Positions 24,444 to 34,398 are shown, numbered from the stretch's first letter. The stretch: 64,000 bases of DNA from Spirosoma oryzae (GCF_003002825.1 NZ_PVTE01000026.1:20526-84525); one strand, 5' to 3'. Notes: generated by a model not told the origin, from the letters alone. Translations and numbers: made by a program.

Positions 24444-24902
24444 TTAACCAATCTTAATTACCTGCGACTGCCCGGCGGTTTCGGCTGTGGGCTGCGCCGT
24501 CAGCTCCCATTGCCGAAACTTCTCTATGTCATCTTTTATGCCGCTAAACAGCCACAGCATCAGGGCAATATCGTCGGTTATCCCGACAACCGGCAGAAAG
24601 TCGGGCAAAATATCGATTGGCGACACAAAGTAAATCAGTACGGCAATGACCCGAATCAGGGTTTTCCAGGGGAGTTGCCGGTAATCGCCCGACGCGTATG
24701 CCTTCAGCAATCGGGTTACGATACTGAGTTGCTCGCGAAAGACGCCAATGTTCTTACCCGACAGGCCACCACTTTTGTCCAGTGCCTCGCGGATCAGCTG
24801 ATACAGGCTGCGGGTGTTACGAGCATACCGAACCGCGCCGATGTTGGCACGTTTAAAAAACAGTGACGTGAGGATACGAGTTATGAGACTTTTATTTGCC
24901 AT
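24444..24902 (-). CDS. YkvA/DUF1232-family membrane protein
   Basis: A 152-residue protein with the DUF1232 (YkvA) signature at about 80-125: VLIYFVSPIDILPDFLPVVG followed by ITDDIALMLWL. The first 75 residues are basic and helical. YkvA-like proteins are small inner-membrane proteins of unknown function widespread in bacteria. It is a monocistronic gene by its terminator; no neighbour hints at a role. Identification of the domain is firm, function open. Confidence 0.88.
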   Translation of the reverse strand: MANKSLITRILTSLFFKRANIGAVRYARNTRSLYQLIREALDKSGGLSGKNIGVFREQLSIVTRLLKAYASGDYRQLPWKTLIRVIAVLIYFVSPIDILPDFLPVVGITDDIALMLWLFSGIKDDIEKFRQWELTAQPTAETAGQSQVIKIG

Positions 24903-25058
24903 TTGGTCGTGATGATCGTTACCAGTTAGACAACGGCCGGAGTGTTTTGTTTAAGCCGGTCCAGTGAGTGGTACTCGTTTCGTTCGTCATCGTAACAAAA
25001 TAATTCTTTAAATAATCTACAAACTCACCAAAGGGCGTCTAAGTTTGCGCACGACTCA

Positions 25059-25090
25059 GTTGGTTTGTCGGCGGGCAGCGCCTTACTTTG
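25059..25090 (+). promoter_or_regulatory. Promoter of mdh
   Basis: GTTG at 25059-25062, a 20-base spacer, and TTACTTTG at 25083-25090 (one mismatch to TAnnTTTG). It leaves a leader of about 30 bases. Confidence 0.6.
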
Positions 25091-25125
25091 CCCGTAATCG
25101 TTAACCCTTTAATCCAGATTGCTGT

Positions 25126-26061
25126 ATGAAAGTGACTGTGGTAGGAGCCGGAGCCGTTGGGGCTACCTGCGCCGACAACATTGCCCGCCGGGAATTAGCA
25201 CACGAAGTCGTTTTGCTGGACATCAAGGAAGGCATTAGCGAGGGTAAATCGCTCGACATGCTCCAGGCGTCAACGCTGCTCGACTGCGACATTAAGCTGA
25301 CGGGCTCTACTAATGATTACGAAAAAACAGCCGGTTCGGATGTTGTCGTCATAACATCGGGTCTGCCGCGCAAACCTGGAATGACCCGCGAAGACCTGAT
25401 TGGTATCAACGCCGGGATCGTAAAAGGGGTTACCGAAAACATCCTGAAACACTCGCCAGACGCGATTTTCGTCATTATCTCCAACCCAATGGATACCATG
25501 ACGTACCTGGCGCTGAAATCGTCGGGATTGCCTAAAAATCGTGTAATCGGTCTGGGCGGAGCACTCGATTCGGCCCGCTTCAAAACGTATCTGTCGCTCG
25601 CCATGAACTGCTCGCCCAACGATATTCAGGCGTCCGTAATCGGTGGTCACGGCGACACGACGATGATTCCGCTGACCCGGCTGGCTACGAAAGGCGGTGT
25701 GCCGGTCAGTAATTTCCTGGACGAAGAAACGCTGAAAAAAGTAGCGGCCGACACGATGGTGGGCGGGGCTACCCTGACGGGCCTGATCGGAACGTCGGCC
25801 TGGTACGCACCCGGTGCGGCCGGCGCGTATATGGTCGAGAGTATCCTGCGCGACCAGAAACGGGTCATTCCGTCCTGCGTCCTGCTCGAAGGCGAATACG
25901 GTCAGTCGGATATCTGTCTGGGCGTGCCGGTGGTGCTGGGCCGCAATGGCTGGGAAGAAATCATCGATTATAAACTGAACGATGAGGAGCAGGCCGCCTT
26001 CAACAAATCGGCTGATGCCGTCCGGAGCATGAACGGTGTACTGAGTACGCTGAACGTGTAA
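25126..26061 (+). CDS. mdh: Malate dehydrogenase
   Basis: NAD-dependent oxidation of malate to oxaloacetate in the TCA cycle. The 311-residue, LDH-like MDH has the Rossmann motif GAGAVGATCADNIA with an acidic residue after strand 2 (VVLLDIKEG), which indicates NAD rather than NADP. The substrate-binding Arg loop is LPRKPGMTREDL and the catalytic His is in VIGGHGDTTM. Length is normal. It has its own promoter and terminator, so it forms a single-gene unit. Confidence 0.97.
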   Translation: MKVTVVGAGAVGATCADNIARRELAHEVVLLDIKEGISEGKSLDMLQASTLLDCDIKLTGSTNDYEKTAGSDVVVITSGLPRKPGMTREDLIGINAGIVKGVTENILKHSPDAIFVIISNPMDTMTYLALKSSGLPKNRVIGLGGALDSARFKTYLSLAMNCSPNDIQASVIGGHGDTTMIPLTRLATKGGVPVSNFLDEETLKKVAADTMVGGATLTGLIGTSAWYAPGAAGAYMVESILRDQKRVIPSCVLLEGEYGQSDICLGVPVVLGRNGWEEIIDYKLNDEEQAAFNKSADAVRSMNGVLSTLNV

Positions 26062-26084
26062 GGTTTACAATGCTCAGGTCATGG

Positions 26085-26126
26085 TAAGAGCGGTGGGCAG
26101 ATGTAATATCCGCCTACCGCTCTTTT
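26085..26126 (+). terminator. Terminator of mdh
   Basis: AAGAGCGGTGGGC pairs with GCCTACCGCTCTT with one G-T and a few central mismatches, followed by TTTT. The 180 bases after it, up to the next promoter, hold no feature I can support. Confidence 0.82.
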
Positions 26127-26307
26127 GCTGATACCTACTGGCATTTGGTGACGTACCCAAAACGGCGCGCTGTAAATGGAGGAAGCTCAACAAGTCGAAA
26201 GCCGCTCCTGGCGTAGAGAAAGGTAATTTGCAGCCCCAGCGCAGTGCTTGGCCAACGCGCGTTGAACTACCGTTCACGAAGTACTACCGCTCGTTCACTG
26301 GGTGGCT

Positions 26308-26339
26308 ATTGCTAATCAGCGGTAGCGGATGCAGCTTTG
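26308..26339 (+). promoter_or_regulatory. Promoter of the secreted 219-aa gene
   Basis: ATTG at 26308-26311, a 20-base spacer, and CAGCTTTG at 26332-26339 (one mismatch to TAnnTTTG). The box overlaps an in-frame TTG at 26337, which rules that codon out as start. Confidence 0.5.
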
Positions 26340-26363
26340 GGGGCACGTAACTTCACTAAAGCA

Positions 26364-27023
26364 ATGAAAACGTTTACCCTGTTGGCGGCTCTCGTAGCCG
26401 TGACCACGCTGAGCACGGCACAGACCCGTGAGATTTACACCAACGCCAATTTCAAAACGCTGGCCAAAGATCACAAGGTGCTGGCGGTACTCCCCTTCAA
26501 AACGACACTCCAGCTACGACCCAAAGAAGTGGAGAAAAACGGCGGTCCGGCGGGTGTTGCCGCGCTGGAAAAACGCGAAGGACTTGACGTACAGAGCGCT
26601 GTTCACTCGTATTTCCTCAAGCGAAAAGAAAGCAAAGACCTGATCGTCGACGTGCAGGACGTCAACCGGACCAACGCATTACTGGAGCGAAACGCGGTGA
26701 CCTACGAAACGCTGTCGAGTTTTATGCCCGAAGAACTGGCGAAAATGCTGGGCGTCGATGGTATTGTTTCCGGAACGTTCGAAAGCACGCAGCCCATGTC
26801 GAACGGAGCAGCCATTGCCATGTCGCTGGCCGTTGGGTTTGCCGGTCCGACGAATACGGGTAAAACGACGATCAGCATCAACGACGGTAAAACGGGCGAC
26901 CTGCTCTGGAAATACGACAAGACGCTGTCGCGTGGGTTCGGTAGCAACACCAGTACGATCATCACGACCATTATGCGGAAAGCGTCGCGGCAACTGCCTT
27001 ACGACAAAGATTACCGGGATTAG
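26364..27023 (+). CDS. Secreted protein with CsgG/LpoB-like features (219 aa)
   Basis: The signal peptide is MKTFTLLAALVAVTTLSTAQ. The mature part has alternating strands and helices (KVLAVLPFKTTLQL, LIVDVQDVNRTNALL, ELAKMLGVDGIVSGTFEST, GDLLWKYDKTLSRGF). This pattern, an N-terminal VLPF strand and a central VDGIVSGTF strand, resembles CsgG/LpoB-type periplasmic domains; the resemblance is by eye only. The ATG at 26364 is chosen because the signal peptide and promoter both place it. It sits alone between two good terminators. The function is unknown. Confidence 0.7.
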   Translation: MKTFTLLAALVAVTTLSTAQTREIYTNANFKTLAKDHKVLAVLPFKTTLQLRPKEVEKNGGPAGVAALEKREGLDVQSAVHSYFLKRKESKDLIVDVQDVNRTNALLERNAVTYETLSSFMPEELAKMLGVDGIVSGTFESTQPMSNGAAIAMSLAVGFAGPTNTGKTTISINDGKTGDLLWKYDKTLSRGFGSNTSTIITTIMRKASRQLPYDKDYRD

Positions 27024-27037
27024 TTCACCGCCTGCCC

Positions 27038-27076
27038 AACGAAAAAGCCCGTCAGCAGTTGACGGGCTTTTTCGTT
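27038..27076. terminator. Bidirectional terminator between the 219-aa gene and the porin gene
   Basis: A perfect 17-bp stem AACGAAAAAGCCCGTCA with its reverse complement and a 5-base loop, with A- and T-runs inside the stem. It serves the convergent genes on both sides. Confidence 0.92.
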
Positions 27077-27098
27077 GATGCGAGAACGATTACTGAAG

Positions 27099-28520
27099 CT
27101 AGATGAACAACTGATACTGTAACGTGAGCTGGCCACGGCGACCGGCCGGGGTGAACAGATTGCCGTCGGCGCGATAAGACGGGCGGTTTTGATAGTCCAG
27201 CGTGAACTTGGCGTTATGGCCGTTGATCAGGTAGTTGACCCCGAGGTTATAGACGCCCAGCGGCTGCGTAATGCGGTCGTAAGTAGCAATCTGTGCTTGG
27301 GCATACGGCATCAGCGTACCGCGACCGCTACCAAACAGATTCCGTTTCATTAGATAACCGACCTGTCCGTAGACGACGCTGCCGGTGCCGAACATGGGAA
27401 AGGCGTTGCCCTGCGTGCCCGCCGGAAAACCAGCCGCAATACCACTCGCCGGATTCATAATGCCGTTGAATCGTAGGTAGTTGGGGCCGTAGTTGGTGCT
27501 GAAATAACCGAGGTAAGCATTGATGGCCGTACCCCTCGTTTTGTTGAGCGGCATGTCGAGAAACGAGGCTACCGACCACAGGTTCATCGGGTGGTACAGC
27601 GTATCGCCCCCAACGGTGGTTGCCGTTGCCTGCTGCTGTGTGATAAAACCCGCTTCCAGATTGACGATTTTGCGGGCACCGAGATACGTACCAGTGTTGT
27701 AGCCGGGTGTCTGATGCGCTTCCCTGTCGAAGAACTGCCACATGAAAAAGCCCTGATACTGCTTCCGATGACCCTTTAACGCAAACTGGGCATTCTGGCT
27801 GTAGCTGGGCAAAGCCGCCCCGCTTGTCTGGATCGGGAAGGGGTCAGACATAGCGATCCGGTAGTCGAGCCGACCAACCTGCCCACGGGCGTACAGACTT
27901 AACTTACGGGCAAACTCGTCCGTCTGGTCGACGGTCGCCTGGGCGAAAACGGGTACGTCCATACTCATGATGGTTGCCACGCTGGGGCCGCTAAACCGCG
28001 ACAGACCGTTGACGATGGTCAGGCCATAGCCGATGTTGAGCAGGTTTCGGTTTTTGAAGACCAGGTATTCGCCCACGGCGTCGTGAAAGAACGGCTGAAC
28101 CTTCCGGTTCGACGTGGCCGTCGGGCTGAAGCCGCCGTTGAGGTAGTTGAAGTTGTTCAGCCCGAACTGAAAATAAATAAAGACGTGATCGCTGAGCTGA
28201 CCGAATAGCTGCATCCGGGTCCGACGCAGTCCGATGTCGACCGTGCTGGTGTTGGGTTCCTGAATAACCGTCGAGCCGGGATTACTCTGGTTGACTCGTA
28301 GCCAGGCCTGATTCAGAAAGGTAGCCTTGATGAAGTGCGTGCCCGACGCGTTGAGGCTGTATTTGAGTTCGTTCTTGTCGACCCCCGCCGGTGTGGCCGC
28401 TATCGCCGGATCGCGTGATGGCAGACTGTCAGTCGTCGGGTTGACGGCCCGTTGCGCAACACTGATCTGGCTGATGAACAGTAAAATACACAACCCTATT
28501 GTTCTGGAAAATGAAAGCAT
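27099..28520 (-). CDS. Porin-like outer-membrane protein
   Basis: The 473-residue protein has a signal peptide (MLSFSRTIGLCILLFISQIS, cleaved near VAQ). A beta-barrel body with many amphipathic strands follows (TVDIGLRRTRMQLFGQLSDH, IYFQFGLNNFNY, LYARGQVGRLDYRIAMSDPF). It ends in LTLQYQLFI, a barrel-like C-terminal strand. The arrangement is like the OprP/OprO-like porins of Bacteroidota, used for uptake of small solutes. No partner gene is on its strand within the next 150 bases; the RND operon terminator lies upstream. The solute is unknown. Confidence 0.8.
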   Translation of the reverse strand: MLSFSRTIGLCILLFISQISVAQRAVNPTTDSLPSRDPAIAATPAGVDKNELKYSLNASGTHFIKATFLNQAWLRVNQSNPGSTVIQEPNTSTVDIGLRRTRMQLFGQLSDHVFIYFQFGLNNFNYLNGGFSPTATSNRKVQPFFHDAVGEYLVFKNRNLLNIGYGLTIVNGLSRFSGPSVATIMSMDVPVFAQATVDQTDEFARKLSLYARGQVGRLDYRIAMSDPFPIQTSGAALPSYSQNAQFALKGHRKQYQGFFMWQFFDREAHQTPGYNTGTYLGARKIVNLEAGFITQQQATATTVGGDTLYHPMNLWSVASFLDMPLNKTRGTAINAYLGYFSTNYGPNYLRFNGIMNPASGIAAGFPAGTQGNAFPMFGTGSVVYGQVGYLMKRNLFGSGRGTLMPYAQAQIATYDRITQPLGVYNLGVNYLINGHNAKFTLDYQNRPSYRADGNLFTPAGRRGQLTLQYQLFI

Positions 28521-28616
28521 AGGCGATGGTTAAACGGAGCGTAAAGCGGTAAACGCGTCGGTAAAAGTAAGCCCGGATGATGAGCAATGACGGGATACTG
28601 CCTGAACAGACGTTTC

Positions 28617-28654
28617 TCAAAAACAAAAAGGGACTGCCCGACGAGCAGTCCCTT
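28617..28654 (-). terminator. Terminator of the RND efflux operon
   Basis: AAGGGACTGC pairs with GCAGTCCCTT over a 7-base loop; the minus strand continues TTTGTTTTTG. It lies 25 bases after the stop of the RND gene. Confidence 0.85.
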
Positions 28655-28679
28655 CTGATAACGAGCCGACCATACCGGC

Positions 28680-31600
28680 CTATACTTCGGCCGATTCGCG
28701 GGTAACGGGTTTGTTCTTCTTGCCGGAAATCCGGTTCCAGACGCGCCCTGCCGCATTGAATCCATTCTCAAACGTCAGGTATACCGTCGGAACGAGCACC
28801 AGCGTCAGCAGCAGCGAACTGATCAGACCGCCGATGATTACCCAGGCCAGTCCGTTTTTCGATTCGGAGCCGTCGCCGGTAGCCAGTGCCATGGGCAACA
28901 GACCGATAGCCATCGCGATCGTTGTCATCAGAATCGGACGAATCCGTTCACGACCGGCTTCAATCAGTGCTTCGATTGTGCTCTTACCTTCCTCTTTCTG
29001 CGCGTTGGCAAAGTCGACCAGCAGAATCGCGTTTTTCGCGACCAGACCGATCAGCATAATCATACCCAGCATTACGAAGAACGAAATCGACTCACGGGTC
29101 AGGGCCAGCGCCAGGAAGGCACCGATGACGGCCATCGGAATCGAGAACAGGACGACGAACGGACGGAAGTACGAGTTATACAGCGCCACCATCAGCAGGT
29201 AAACGAAGGTAATGGCTAGTCCGAGCGCAATACCCAGGCTACCGAAGGCATCGGCCTGCCGTTCCAGATCACCCTTCAGGGCGTACGTAACACCGCCTGG
29301 CAACTCCGTCTTTTTCAGAATAGCGTCGATCTCGGCACCGACCGTACCAATCGGCCGACCAACGACGTTGGAGTTGACCGATAGCGAACCGACCCGGTTG
29401 TAGCGTGAGAGCTGCGTAGCGCCGGTACCCAGCGTGAGATCGGCGATTTGGTCGACTTCGATCAGGTTACCCTGTGCGTCGGGGACGGTCAGGCTACCAA
29501 CGTCATTTTTACTTTGCCGGTTGAACCGGTCCAGCTCGACGCGGATGTCGTAGTCGCGGTTGCCGATGCGGTATTTACTGTCCGTATTACCCGAGAAAGC
29601 CGTTTGCAGCGTAGCCCCGACGTTTGCCACCGATACACCATACTGCGCCATCTTCCGGCGATCGAGGTTGACTTTCAGCTCTGGTTTAGGATCATCGACC
29701 GATAGTTCGACATCAGTCGTACCACTAACCGACGACACGATTTTCTTCACAATTGCGGCCGACTTTTCGAGGTCTGCCTGTGAATTGCCCTGGAGCAGAA
29801 TCTGAATCGGCGTCGCGTTGGCACCACCCGTAATCCCGACCGGTGCCGATTTAACGTTCAGCCCGGCGATTTTCATGATTTGCGCTTTCTGTTCAGCCGC
29901 AAACTGGTCGATGGTGATGCTCCGCTGATCCTTGGGGACGATGGTTACCGTAATCTCCGCCTTGTGGTAGGGCGTCGACCCCAGGCCACCGCCCTGCGAT
30001 GAGCTGGAGTAGCCTACGTTGCTGTTGACCTTCGTGACCAGCGGATTGGCCATCAGCTGCTTCTCGATGGTCTGACAGATCCGGTTGGTTTCAGCCAGAC
30101 TGTTGAATGGCTCACCCTCGACCTGAATGATGAATTCACCCTGGTCACTCTGCGGGAAGAACGTCGTTCCGATAAAGCCACCGGCTACCAGCCCGATCGA
30201 GCCGACGAACAGCACGATAGCGGTCAGGTATACCCACCGTTTGTGGAACAAGCCCCAGCGCAACAGCTTGGCATACCCGTCTTTCAGCGAATCGAACTGG
30301 TGCTCGAACGCTTTCAGGAACCGCTTACCAAGACCGGGGCCGTTGAGGTCGGTTTCTTTGGCGAAGCGCGACGCCAGCAGGGGCGTAATCGTAAACGAAA
30401 CGATCAGCGACATCAGCGTCGAGAATACGACGACCAGCGAGAACTCCCGGATGATGTTGGCGATCAGGCCCTGTACGAACACCAGCGGCAGAAATACCAC
30501 TACGTCGACCATCGTGATGGCGACAGCCGTAAAGCCAATCTCGTTCCGTCCGTCGAGCGATGCCTGCCGACGGTTTTTGCCCATCTCCAGGTGCCGATAA
30601 ATGTTTTCCAGGACCACAATCGAGTCATCGACCAGAATACCGACGACCAGCGAAAGGGCCATCAGTGTCATCAGATTGAGCGTAAAGCCCAGCAGGTACA
30701 TTGGTACGAACACCGAAATAATCGACGCCGGTACCGAGACCATCACGATGAACGCATTCCGCAGGCTATGCAGGAAAAGCAGCATCACCAGTGCTACCAG
30801 CACAACGGCAAATTCAAGGTCGAAAATCACTCCCTCGGCCGAAGCCAGTGTGTATGTCGATGAGTCGCTGGTAACTTCGAACTTCAGGCCGATGTTGGCA
30901 TACTGCTTTTCAATGTTGCCCAGAATAGCCCGTACCCGCTGACTGATTTCGACGGCGTTGGCATCGGTTTGCTTCTGAATCGTTATCCCGACCGACTCGC
31001 GGCCGTTGATCCGGTTAATCGTCGTGGCGTCGGCAGCGCCATCGGTAATAGTGGCTACGTCGCTCAGGAGAATCTTGGTGCCGTCGGGCGAGGTTCTGAG
31101 CGCAGCGTTCCGTATCTGATCAATGCTGGTAAACTTACCCGATAGCCGGATGGCGTATTGCGCCCGGTCTGTTTCGATCTTACCCGTCGGGTAGTCGAGG
31201 TTGGCCGCGTTGATAGCCTGGCTGACCTGCGCTACCGACAGGTTGAAATTCTTCAGCTTGTTCGGGTCGATACCGATGCGAATTTCGCGCTCGCGGCCAC
31301 CCGTCAGCGATACCTGTCCGACCCCGTCGACCTTGGTCAACTGGGTTCGAATCTGATCGTCGACGAGGTCGTAGAGTTTGGTCGGTTCGAGGTTCGCCCG
31401 GACGCCCATCCGCAGAACAGGCAGGTCGTCGGTCGAGAATTTGAGCAGTGTCGGCGAATTTACTTCGTCGGGTAACTGCGACAGAACGGCGTTGATTTTT
31501 CGCTGCGCGTCTTCCAGCGCCTGATTGGGGTCGGCGCTGGCGTTGAGTTCTACCTGAATGGTGGACAGCCCTTCCTGACTGGTGGAACTGATGTTTTTCA

Positions 31601-31829
31601 GGTTTTCAATGGACGATACGGCGTCTTCGAGTTTCCGGGTGACGGAGTTTTCTACCTCACCGGCCGCAGCGCCCGGATACGTCGTCAGAATCGTCACCAC
31701 CGACGCGTCGAATTTGGGCAGCAGGGTGTAGTTCAGGCTCTTGTACGAGATGAACCCCAGCAGCCCCAGCACGGTAAAGGCCACGACAACCAGCGTCGGT
31801 CGTTTAATGGCAATCTCTGTTACTGACAT
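28680..31829 (-). CDS. RND efflux pump, inner-membrane permease (AcrB/HAE1 type)
   Basis: A proton-driven exporter of about 1049 residues. The N-terminal membrane helix is MSVTEIAIKRPTLVVVAFTV. Two large periplasmic loops and two blocks of membrane helices follow. The first block carries GILVDDSIVVLENIYR, with the conserved Asp pair of proton-coupled HAE1 pumps; the second carries GLVAKNAILLVDFAN. The start at 31829 fits the family; an upstream in-frame ATG at 31898 would add 23 residues encoded by an intergenic repeat. It is the last gene of the operon TetR - TolC - adaptor - permease. Substrates are probably drugs or small toxic molecules. Confidence 0.96.
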   Translation of the reverse strand: MSVTEIAIKRPTLVVVAFTVLGLLGFISYKSLNYTLLPKFDASVVTILTTYPGAAAGEVENSVTRKLEDAVSSIENLKNISSTSQEGLSTIQVELNASADPNQALEDAQRKINAVLSQLPDEVNSPTLLKFSTDDLPVLRMGVRANLEPTKLYDLVDDQIRTQLTKVDGVGQVSLTGGREREIRIGIDPNKLKNFNLSVAQVSQAINAANLDYPTGKIETDRAQYAIRLSGKFTSIDQIRNAALRTSPDGTKILLSDVATITDGAADATTINRINGRESVGITIQKQTDANAVEISQRVRAILGNIEKQYANIGLKFEVTSDSSTYTLASAEGVIFDLEFAVVLVALVMLLFLHSLRNAFIVMVSVPASIISVFVPMYLLGFTLNLMTLMALSLVVGILVDDSIVVLENIYRHLEMGKNRRQASLDGRNEIGFTAVAITMVDVVVFLPLVFVQGLIANIIREFSLVVVFSTLMSLIVSFTITPLLASRFAKETDLNGPGLGKRFLKAFEHQFDSLKDGYAKLLRWGLFHKRWVYLTAIVLFVGSIGLVAGGFIGTTFFPQSDQGEFIIQVEGEPFNSLAETNRICQTIEKQLMANPLVTKVNSNVGYSSSSQGGGLGSTPYHKAEITVTIVPKDQRSITIDQFAAEQKAQIMKIAGLNVKSAPVGITGGANATPIQILLQGNSQADLEKSAAIVKKIVSSVSGTTDVELSVDDPKPELKVNLDRRKMAQYGVSVANVGATLQTAFSGNTDSKYRIGNRDYDIRVELDRFNRQSKNDVGSLTVPDAQGNLIEVDQIADLTLGTGATQLSRYNRVGSLSVNSNVVGRPIGTVGAEIDAILKKTELPGGVTYALKGDLERQADAFGSLGIALGLAITFVYLLMVALYNSYFRPFVVLFSIPMAVIGAFLALALTRESISFFVMLGMIMLIGLVAKNAILLVDFANAQKEEGKSTIEALIEAGRERIRPILMTTIAMAIGLLPMALATGDGSESKNGLAWVIIGGLISSLLLTLVLVPTVYLTFENGFNAAGRVWNRISGKKNKPVTRESAEV

Positions 31830-31832
31830 ATG

Positions 31833-31957
31833 AGTTTGTAGTTTGTAGTTCGTGGTTTGTTGTTCGGAGTTTAAGTCAGGTCGTTTACGATACACCATTC
31901 GCTTTCGCTACCGGGATTGCGTCAGCCTAACCACAAACTACGAACTACAAACTACTA
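31833..31957. repeat. Inverted GTTTGTAGTT repeat between adaptor and permease genes
   Basis: A 21-base block at 31840-31860 is the reverse complement of 31933-31953 with one mismatch. The right arm overlaps the last codons of the adaptor gene, whose TAG stop (31945-31947) lies inside it; the left arm lies four bases from the permease start. The 70 bases between the arms hold no gene. Confidence 0.75.
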
Positions 31958-33021
31958 ACCTGTTTACTGTTGCTGACCGTTACTTTCGATCCGTTGCTGA
32001 GGTTGAGCTGCCCGTTGACGACGATGGGTTCGCCCTGTTGCAGCCCGTCGAGTACCTGGTACTGATCACCGTTGTCGTAACCGAGTTTGATCCGACGCAG
32101 CCGGGCTACGTCGTTCTGAACCACGTATACGCTTGCACTGTCGGCCCCGCCGACCAGCGCCCGACGCGGGATAAACAGACCACTGACGCCCTGCTTGAAG
32201 GTGAAGTTTGCGTTGGCCAGCGTACCGGCTTTCAGCTGATTCTTCGCGTTGTTGTTCAGGTACACTTCCACCGGATAGTTGTGCAGTGCATCGCCCTTCG
32301 GGCTGATGTAATGTACTGCACCCGTGAAGACGACACCCGGAAAGGCCTGCGCCGTCACGTTGGCCCGGTCGCCAATTTTAAGCTGATAGACGGCCTGCTC
32401 CGGTACGTTCACAACCAGTTTCAGCTGACTCAGGTTGATTACTGATGCCAGCACCGCCCCGACCTGTACGTACTCGCCGTTCTCTACTTTCTTGTCGTAG
32501 ACATAGCCGCTGATCGGCGCTACTACTGCACCATTGCCCAGTACCCGCTTCTGCTGCTTCTCGCTGATCAGCGTATTGTTGTACTGGTCTTTCAGTTTCT
32601 GGTACGCTTCCTGCGTGACGGCACCGCCCTGATACAGCCGTTCGTAGCGTTCCATTTCGCGTTTGGCGTTGTCGACCGCCGTCTGACTATTCTGAACGAC
32701 GATGCCCTGTACTTCGTCCTGAATGTACCCAACCCGCTGGCCTTTACCGACCTGCGAACCCAGCACCAGGTTGAAACCCGTCAGCTTACCCCGCGTTTCG
32801 GCGATGATGTTGCCTTCGTTTCGGGCTTCGACTGTTCCGAGCAGTGACAGATTCTGGTCCAGTTTCTCGAACGTTACCGGCTGAATTTCAACGACAGGCG
32901 TCGTCTGGAACGTTACTTTCGGCGTCTTGGCCGCGTCGATTTCTTTTTTATTGTCGATGAGCCGGAACGCAATCAGCCCGATTAGCGCAACGACACCGAG
33001 TATTATGAGAATTCGTTTCAT
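31945..33021 (-). CDS. RND efflux periplasmic adaptor (membrane fusion protein)
   Basis: A 358-residue protein that links the RND permease to the outer-membrane channel. One N-terminal membrane segment (MKRILIILGVVALIGLIAF) is followed by the barrel-sandwich hybrid (GTVEARNEGNIIAETRGKL) and its return strand GAVVAPISGYVYDKKVENG. A coiled-coil hairpin lies between them and a beta-barrel region follows. Its start lies 12 bases after the TolC-like gene. The last three residues, SSL, and the stop codon are encoded inside the intergenic repeat, so the true family C-terminus was probably slightly altered by it. Confidence 0.94.
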   Translation of the reverse strand: MKRILIILGVVALIGLIAFRLIDNKKEIDAAKTPKVTFQTTPVVEIQPVTFEKLDQNLSLLGTVEARNEGNIIAETRGKLTGFNLVLGSQVGKGQRVGYIQDEVQGIVVQNSQTAVDNAKREMERYERLYQGGAVTQEAYQKLKDQYNNTLISEKQQKRVLGNGAVVAPISGYVYDKKVENGEYVQVGAVLASVINLSQLKLVVNVPEQAVYQLKIGDRANVTAQAFPGVVFTGAVHYISPKGDALHNYPVEVYLNNNAKNQLKAGTLANANFTFKQGVSGLFIPRRALVGGADSASVYVVQNDVARLRRIKLGYDNGDQYQVLDGLQQGEPIVVNGQLNLSNGSKVTVSNSKQVSSL

Positions 33022-33033
33022 GAGTGGCTTGTC

Positions 33034-34398
33034 TTATTTTTTTGTCACGTAATCGATGATCGTACCCTGCGCGTTTTCGTAGTCGAGCCGCGCCTGATAC
33101 AGGCTGATGAGTTTATTGGCAAGGTTGTTCTGGGCAGTCGTCAGGGCGTCTTTCGAATCGATGAGGGTAACCGACGTCGCGATGCCTTCCTTGTATTCCA
33201 GTTCAGTTACGGTCAGAATCCGCTGAGCAAGCGTAATGTTATCCCGTTCGCGCTGAATGTCGCTGACCAGGTTCTGATAACTCACCTGCGCATTGCTCAG
33301 GTTCAGTTGGGCCGACTCGCGGGTCAGAATCTGCTGAAGCCGAAGGGTTTCCAGATTCAGCCGGTTCTCCTGATCGCGATACCGGCGCTGATTACCATCG
33401 AAAAGGTTCCAACTCATGGTTACACCGACGGCTCCGCTCTGAAACCAGGGTAAACCATTATTCAGGAAGTTGAATGATTCCCGCTGGGCGTTGGTGCCGT
33501 ATGTAGTATACAACCCGAAGGAAGGCAGATAGCCTCGGTTGTTGGCCTCCCGGTTCAGATTGGCCAACTGGGTATTGATAAGTAACTGCTGAAAGTCAGG
33601 GCGATTTTCGACGAAGTTTGCATTCGTTTCGACAAGTTCGACGACTTGCAGTTCATTCTCGATTTCAAGCGCCTGCAAGGAAAGAGGCTGGTCGATGGGC
33701 ATACCCATCTGAAATTTCAACCGGTTCAATGCCTGGCTAAAGTTTCGATTGGTTTGCTCCAACTGCGATTGCAGATTGTTACGATTCAGTTGAATGCGGC
33801 CAAAATCAATTTCGCGCGTTGTTCCATTTTTCAGCCTTACCAGTTCCTGGCGCATCAGTGTATCCGACGAACCTAAATTACGGGTGATAAGCCTTCGTTG
33901 CAGATCAATGACCAGCGCCTGATAATACGCCTGCGCCACGTTATAGGCCTGCGTCTGCTCAGCTTGAAGCGTCACTTTGGATTGAAGAGTGATCTGTAGT
34001 TTGGCCGCTTTCAGTGCCAGACCCAGCGTTGGATCGAATAGTTTTTGATCGACCCGTCCTGTCAAGGTCGTACTGTACTGGGTTCCGAATCGCAGTGGTA
34101 CAAATTCGCCCGGCGCTCCCCCGAAAAACTGGGCAGGCAATAATTGAACGGGAAGTTTGTAGTTGTCAATTACGGACCCGGATATGCCAACCTGTGGTAA
34201 GTTTTGGCCGATAACCTGCTTGACCTGCACACCTGATATCTGCTCGTTGATACGGGCAATTTTGATGTTCGGGTTGTTAGCCCGCGCGTAGGCAACGCAC
34301 TGAGCCAGCGTAAACCCATCGCTGGGGGGCGCTAGCTGCGCCCTGACGGTGGGCATCAGCAGCGCCAAAAGGAGACACAAAATAATACGCTTTCTCAT
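33034..34398 (-). CDS. TolC-family outer-membrane efflux channel
   Basis: A 454-residue outer-membrane protein with a signal peptide (MRKRIILCLLLALLMPTVRA) and two TolC-type repeats (for example FTLAQCVAYARANNPNIKIA and the later SAQLNLSNAQVSYQNLVSDI). It forms the trans-periplasmic duct of the efflux pump encoded by the next two genes. The 26-base gap to the TetR gene and the 12-base gap to the adaptor support one operon. Confidence 0.94.
   Translation of the reverse strand: MRKRIILCLLLALLMPTVRAQLAPPSDGFTLAQCVAYARANNPNIKIARINEQISGVQVKQVIGQNLPQVGISGSVIDNYKLPVQLLPAQFFGGAPGEFVPLRFGTQYSTTLTGRVDQKLFDPTLGLALKAAKLQITLQSKVTLQAEQTQAYNVAQAYYQALVIDLQRRLITRNLGSSDTLMRQELVRLKNGTTREIDFGRIQLNRNNLQSQLEQTNRNFSQALNRLKFQMGMPIDQPLSLQALEIENELQVVELVETNANFVENRPDFQQLLINTQLANLNREANNRGYLPSFGLYTTYGTNAQRESFNFLNNGLPWFQSGAVGVTMSWNLFDGNQRRYRDQENRLNLETLRLQQILTRESAQLNLSNAQVSYQNLVSDIQRERDNITLAQRILTVTELEYKEGIATSVTLIDSKDALTTAQNNLANKLISLYQARLDYENAQGTIIDYVTKK

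Noticed and set aside
26074..26277. 67-residue ORF between mdh and the 219-aa gene
   Set aside because: It overlaps the mdh terminator and the following promoter and has no recognisable features.
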